Assembly: GCA_902589455.1 (NCBI GenBank)
Contig: CACISX010000003.1
Coordinates: 141,070-205,069 of the forward strand
DNA length: 64,000 bases
Reading direction: 5' to 3'
Source: an uncultured Pelagibacteraceae bacterium
Lineage (GTDB): Bacteria; Pseudomonadota; Alphaproteobacteria; Pelagibacterales; Pelagibacteraceae
Positions 59,961 through 64,000 of the stretch are shown here, one piece after another (position 1 is the stretch's first letter; each line of letters begins with the position of its first letter). Made by a program: the position numbers and the translations under genes. The notes below the pieces were generated by a model. It ran no database searches, had not been told where the DNA came from, and saw only the letters and a program-made list of their open reading frames with translations.

Positions 59961-60499
59961 GAAAAGTAATATTTTTATTATCTTTAGTTATGTTTTTTTT
60001 TAAAACTTCAGTATTAGCAAACTATGAAAAAAAAATTTATGATTTCGGTATAGAAAGCATAACTGGTGAGACAATAAATTTTAAAGATTACAAAAATAAA
60101 GTTATCTTAGTTGTGAATACTGCTAGTTATTGTGGGTTTACCAAGCAGTATGATGAATTACAAGAATTGTGGGATTTATATAAAAAAAAAGATTTAATTG
60201 TTCTTGGTGTTCCATCTAATTCCTTTAATCAAGAAAAAAATAATGATGCAGATGTTAAAGATTTTTGTGAAGTAAATTTTAACATTAACTTTCCTCTTAC
60301 AACTATAACAGAAGTTAAAGGTAAAAATGCTCATGAGATTTTCAAATGGGCAAAAGAAAATCATGGAAAATCAGCTGTCCCTAAATGGAATTTTCATAAA
60401 ATTCTAATTAATAAGGAAGGCATGGTAGAAGATACATTTTCATCTATGACAAAACCGATGTCAAAAAAAATAATAAAAGCTATAGAAAATATATTATAA
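59957..60499 (+). CDS. Glutathione peroxidase family protein with signal peptide
   Basis: VILVVNTASYCGFTKQYDELQELW, LGVPSNSFNQEKNN, PKWNFHKILINKEG. Confidence 0.92.
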   Translation: MRKVIFLLSLVMFFFKTSVLANYEKKIYDFGIESITGETINFKDYKNKVILVVNTASYCGFTKQYDELQELWDLYKKKDLIVLGVPSNSFNQEKNNDADVKDFCEVNFNINFPLTTITEVKGKNAHEIFKWAKENHGKSAVPKWNFHKILINKEGMVEDTFSSMTKPMSKKIIKAIENIL

Positions 60500-61264
60500 A
60501 TTTATAGTTAACCCATCATGTGCTGGAATAACATTTTTAGGCAACATTTTTTTAAGTACTTCATAATCTAATACTGGAGATAAATTTGTAAGAACAGCTT
60601 TTTTAGGTTTGAATTGTTTAATCACAGCTAAAGAGGTTTCTAAATTAAAATGTGATGGGTGATAATTATACCATAAACAATCAATTATTAGGAATTTAAG
60701 ATTTTTAAAATATTTAAAATCTTTATTATATATTTTATTTACATCACTTATATAAGCTAATTTTTTATCTATAATAAAACAGTTTGAAATAACCTTTCCA
60801 TGTTCGACCATAATTGATTTGATTGTAATTTTTTTATTATTATTTTTTGTAAATATATTTTTTGGCAATTTGTTTAATTTTAGCGTTGCTGGGTATTCTT
60901 TTGAGACACTTTTAAATATATATGAGAAAGATCCTCTCAAATATTTAGAAGTAAATTTATCAGCAAATACATCTATCTGTTTTCTATTATTTATATAAAA
61001 AGATCGTAGATCATTAATACCATGTGTCTGATCACCATGCATATGTGAAAATAAAACTTTATTAATTTTTTTTATTTTATGTCTTAAAAGCTGTTGTCGC
61101 AAATCTGGAGAAGTATCTATTAAAATGTTTTCATCTGTAGTTTTAATTAATGCAGAACATCTTGTTCTGTAATTTTTTTTATTTCTTGGATCACAATTTC
61201 CAAAAAAACCATCAGGTCTAGGAACGCCCATTGAACTACCACATCCTAAAATTATAAATTTCAT
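60494..61264 (-). CDS. MBL-fold metallohydrolase (PhnP-like)
   Basis: LGCGSSMGVPRPDG, FSHMHGDQTHGINDLR, adjacent to tatD. Confidence 0.88.
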   Translation of the reverse strand: MKFIILGCGSSMGVPRPDGFFGNCDPRNKKNYRTRCSALIKTTDENILIDTSPDLRQQLLRHKIKKINKVLFSHMHGDQTHGINDLRSFYINNRKQIDVFADKFTSKYLRGSFSYIFKSVSKEYPATLKLNKLPKNIFTKNNNKKITIKSIMVEHGKVISNCFIIDKKLAYISDVNKIYNKDFKYFKNLKFLIIDCLWYNYHPSHFNLETSLAVIKQFKPKKAVLTNLSPVLDYEVLKKMLPKNVIPAHDGLTINL

Positions 61265-61269
61265 AATTT

Positions 61270-62031
61270 TTAATTAAAAAAAAGGTTGTTAAAATTATCA
61301 GTAGTTTTTTTAATAAGCTCTTGTTTAGATATGTTTTTTATCTCAGCTAACTTTGCTGCTGTAAAATCTATAAAAGATGGTTCATTTTTTTTTCCTCTTT
61401 TAGGAACTGGTGCTAAAAAAGGACTATCTGTTTCAATTAAAATACTGTCTATAGGAATTGATTTAAAAGTTTCTTGTAAATCTAATGAATTTTTAAAAGT
61501 AATAATACCACTAGCTGAAAAGTATGAATTTAATGTTAATAATTTCTCAGAAAATGCTTTAGAACCAGTAAAACAATGCATCAAAATTTTAATTTTCTCA
61601 TTTTTATAATCATTTAAAATTTCAAATGTTTCTTTTTCCGCATCTCTTGAATGGACAATTAAAGGAACATTGGTTTTAATAGATGCTTCTATGTGTTCTT
61701 TAAAACTTGCTATCTGTTTATCTTTTTCGCTATTATTATAGTAAAAGTCTAAACCAGTTTCTCCAATACCAATAATTTTCAAATTTTCATTCAAATTATC
61801 AATAATTTGTTTTGAAGTAATTATATTTGTGGAACTTTCATGAGGATGTATGCCAACAGTACCATAAATCATTTCATCTCTATTGATTAAATCTTTTACT
61901 CTAGAAAAACTTTCAAACGATGTTGATATAGTTAATAATTTCTCTATCCCTGCATCTTTAGATCTTTGTATGACGTTTGGTAAGTCGCTAAGTAAGGGTT
62001 CGTGATCTAGATGACAATGTGAATCAATCAT
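61270..62031 (-). CDS. TatD family hydrolase
   Basis: MIDSHCHLDHEPL, TVGIHPHESS, IGETGLDFYY, ILIETDSPFLAPVPKRGKKNEP. Confidence 0.96.
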   Translation of the reverse strand: MIDSHCHLDHEPLLSDLPNVIQRSKDAGIEKLLTISTSFESFSRVKDLINRDEMIYGTVGIHPHESSTNIITSKQIIDNLNENLKIIGIGETGLDFYYNNSEKDKQIASFKEHIEASIKTNVPLIVHSRDAEKETFEILNDYKNEKIKILMHCFTGSKAFSEKLLTLNSYFSASGIITFKNSLDLQETFKSIPIDSILIETDSPFLAPVPKRGKKNEPSFIDFTAAKLAEIKNISKQELIKKTTDNFNNLFFN

Positions 62032-63565
62032 TATTTTTTTCTATCTTTTTAAAAAGTATATCTATTTTATTTAAATTATTACCCTTAATTAAATACTCAT
62101 TGTTTGAGATTGTGTTTAATTTTATATTATTTTCCTCAATGTTAAAAATCTTTAATGCCTTTAAGGATGAATTTGGAATAATTGGATACAATAAAAAACT
62201 TATTTTTCTTACGATTTCTAATGTAGTATAGACTATAGTATTTAATCTGATTTGATTATCTTTTTTTTTCCATGGCTCTTGATCATTAAAATATTTGTTA
62301 GCTTCGAAGAGAGAATTAACAATATAATCAATATAAAAATTAATATTTTGATCGTCAATTTGAGACCTGATATTATTTAAATTATCTTTAAATTTATTTA
62401 ATATTAATAAATCTTCATCTTGAAAATTAATTACTGATGGAATTTTTCCTTCACAATTTTTATCAGCAAACGCAGTTACACGCTGACATAAATTTCCATA
62501 ATTGTTTGCTAAATCACTATTGATACAATCTTCTAATCTATCTTGTGAAATATTTCCATCGTTTCCAAAAGAAACTTCTTTAATCAAATAGTATCTTAAG
62601 GGATCTAAACCATACTCTTTAATTATTTGTAGCGGATCTAATATATTACCTTTAGATTTTGACATTTTTTCTTCACCAGATAATATCCAGCCATGACCAT
62701 AAACTTTTTTTGGTAATTCAATTTTAGCCGCTAATAAAAAAGCAGGCCAATAAACTGCATGAAATCTTAGTATATCTTTACCAATTAAATGTATTGATGC
62801 TGGCCAAAATTTTTTAAATAAATCATCATTTATGTTTGGATAATTTAATGCGCTCAAATAATTTGTAAGAGCATCAAGCCAAACATATATTACATGGTTT
62901 TTATTATTTGGGACTGGTATTCCCCATGAAAAACTTTTCCTACTTACAGAAAGATCTTTAAGACCACTCTTTACAAAACTAATAACTTCATTTTTTCTAG
63001 ACTCTGGAGAAATAAAATCTGGATTAGTCTCATAAAATTCTAATAATGGTTTTTGCCATTTTGATAGTCTAAAAAAATAAGATTCTTCTTCAATCCACTC
63101 AACAGATGATTTTGAAGAGATAGCTATTTTTTTTCCATCCACCTCCTCTATTTCATCTTCATTATAAAAAGCTTCATCAGATACAGAGTACCATCCTGAA
63201 TAATTTGATAAATAAATATCATCATTTTTTTCAAGTTCATTCCAAAGATATTGAACTGTTTTTTTATGTCTCGTTTCTGTAGTTCTGATAAAATCTGTAT
63301 TAGATAAATTTAAGGTATTCGAGAGATCTCTAAAGGTCTGACTAATTTGATCACAAAAAATTTGAGGTTCTTCATTTGCCTTTTCTGCGGATCTTTGAAT
63401 TTTTAATCCATGTTCATCTGTTCCAGTAAGAAAATGAACCTTGTAATCATCAATTAATTTAAACCTTGCAAAAAAATCAGCAATAATACTTGAATAAGCA
63501 TGACCCATATGAGGTTTGGCTGATGGATAGTATATAGGAGTGGTTATATAAAAAGTTTTATCCAT
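62024..63565 (-). CDS. metG: Methionyl-tRNA synthetase
   Basis: TTPIYYPSAKPHMGHAYSSI, GTDEHGLKIQ, EKMSKSKGNILDP. Confidence 0.97.
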   Translation of the reverse strand: MDKTFYITTPIYYPSAKPHMGHAYSSIIADFFARFKLIDDYKVHFLTGTDEHGLKIQRSAEKANEEPQIFCDQISQTFRDLSNTLNLSNTDFIRTTETRHKKTVQYLWNELEKNDDIYLSNYSGWYSVSDEAFYNEDEIEEVDGKKIAISSKSSVEWIEEESYFFRLSKWQKPLLEFYETNPDFISPESRKNEVISFVKSGLKDLSVSRKSFSWGIPVPNNKNHVIYVWLDALTNYLSALNYPNINDDLFKKFWPASIHLIGKDILRFHAVYWPAFLLAAKIELPKKVYGHGWILSGEEKMSKSKGNILDPLQIIKEYGLDPLRYYLIKEVSFGNDGNISQDRLEDCINSDLANNYGNLCQRVTAFADKNCEGKIPSVINFQDEDLLILNKFKDNLNNIRSQIDDQNINFYIDYIVNSLFEANKYFNDQEPWKKKDNQIRLNTIVYTTLEIVRKISFLLYPIIPNSSLKALKIFNIEENNIKLNTISNNEYLIKGNNLNKIDILFKKIEKNND

Positions 63566-64000
63566 CTAGAACTTTATCCTCAAACTCCATAAATAATGTC
63601 TCCTCATCTAAATTGTAAAATTTAGTATTATTAATTTTTTCCAAAAAATAATGATGTAAATGAAGTAAATTAATATTTTTTATAGATATATTATTTCTAA
63701 AATAAAGTTCAATAAAAGAATAAATAAGTTTATTTATTGATTTATTTTTTTTGTATATTTTTTCTTTAAATAAAGTTTTCAAAAAATTATTTAAATCAAT
63801 ATTTGAAAGATCAAAATCATATTCTTCAGACAACCTTATCAGGTCAAATAATTTACCTGGAGTAATATAGTTATCTAATAATTTATTATTTATAATATTA
63901 TTTATATCATTATTAATTACTTGATTAATAATTTTTATTGACTGTTCTCTTGTTAAAAATATTTTAAAATTTAAACATCTAGATTTCAGAGTTGGTATTA
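63558..64000 (-). CDS. holB: DNA polymerase III delta' subunit, C-terminal part (cut by window edge)
   Basis: Minus frame continues open past 63833 (…EQSIKIINQVINNDINN…TPGKLFDLIRLSEEYDFDLSN); position next to metG-tatD. Confidence 0.65.
   Translation of the reverse strand, partial: IPTLKSRCLNFKIFLTREQSIKIINQVINNDINNIINNKLLDNYITPGKLFDLIRLSEEYDFDLSNIDLNNFLKTLFKEKIYKKNKSINKLIYSFIELYFRNNISIKNINLLHLHHYFLEKINNTKFYNLDEETLFMEFEDKVLDG

Overview
This 64 kb window is AT-rich, extremely gene-dense alphaproteobacterial DNA. Gene content and compaction suggest SAR11 / Candidatus Pelagibacter (inference). It is mostly core chromosome: ridA, topA, plsY, pyrCB, ruvX, gatCAB, a sarcosine oxidase soxBDAG operon, slt, dapA, smpB, folK, rsh, pyrE, pdxJ, acpS, lepB, rnc, recO, hemB, rpiB, glyA, nrdR, the rib genes, nusB, thiL, hppA, bamE, rpmF, plsX, ihfA, rpmG, ctaA, metY, rplM-rpsI, argC, hom, glpX, a BacA-like gene, nhaA, tatD, metG and holB. 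There are three tRNAs: Ser-GCT, Glu-TTC and Pro-TGG. The strongest non-coding signal is the metY leader (about 44721-44873, minus strand). It carries what reads as two different SAM-binding aptamers in tandem: a SAM-II-like pseudoknot followed by a SAM-V-like pseudoknot that abuts the metY Shine-Dalgarno. An 11-bp perfect inverted repeat flanks the SAM-II-like element. Other items worth a second look are a decayed staphylococcal-nuclease-like pseudogene after the MATE gene, divergent genes (bamE / cytochrome bc1 chaperone) whose start codons physically overlap, a secreted protein built of ~14-residue repeats, a near-perfect palindrome abutting the start of an intact tyrosine recombinase, an anomalous ~535 bp gene-free gap, an accessory glycosyltransferase block ending at tRNA-Glu, and several canonical operons that each lack one expected gene (dprA, era, fabH). 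All identifications were made by eye; no database search was run.
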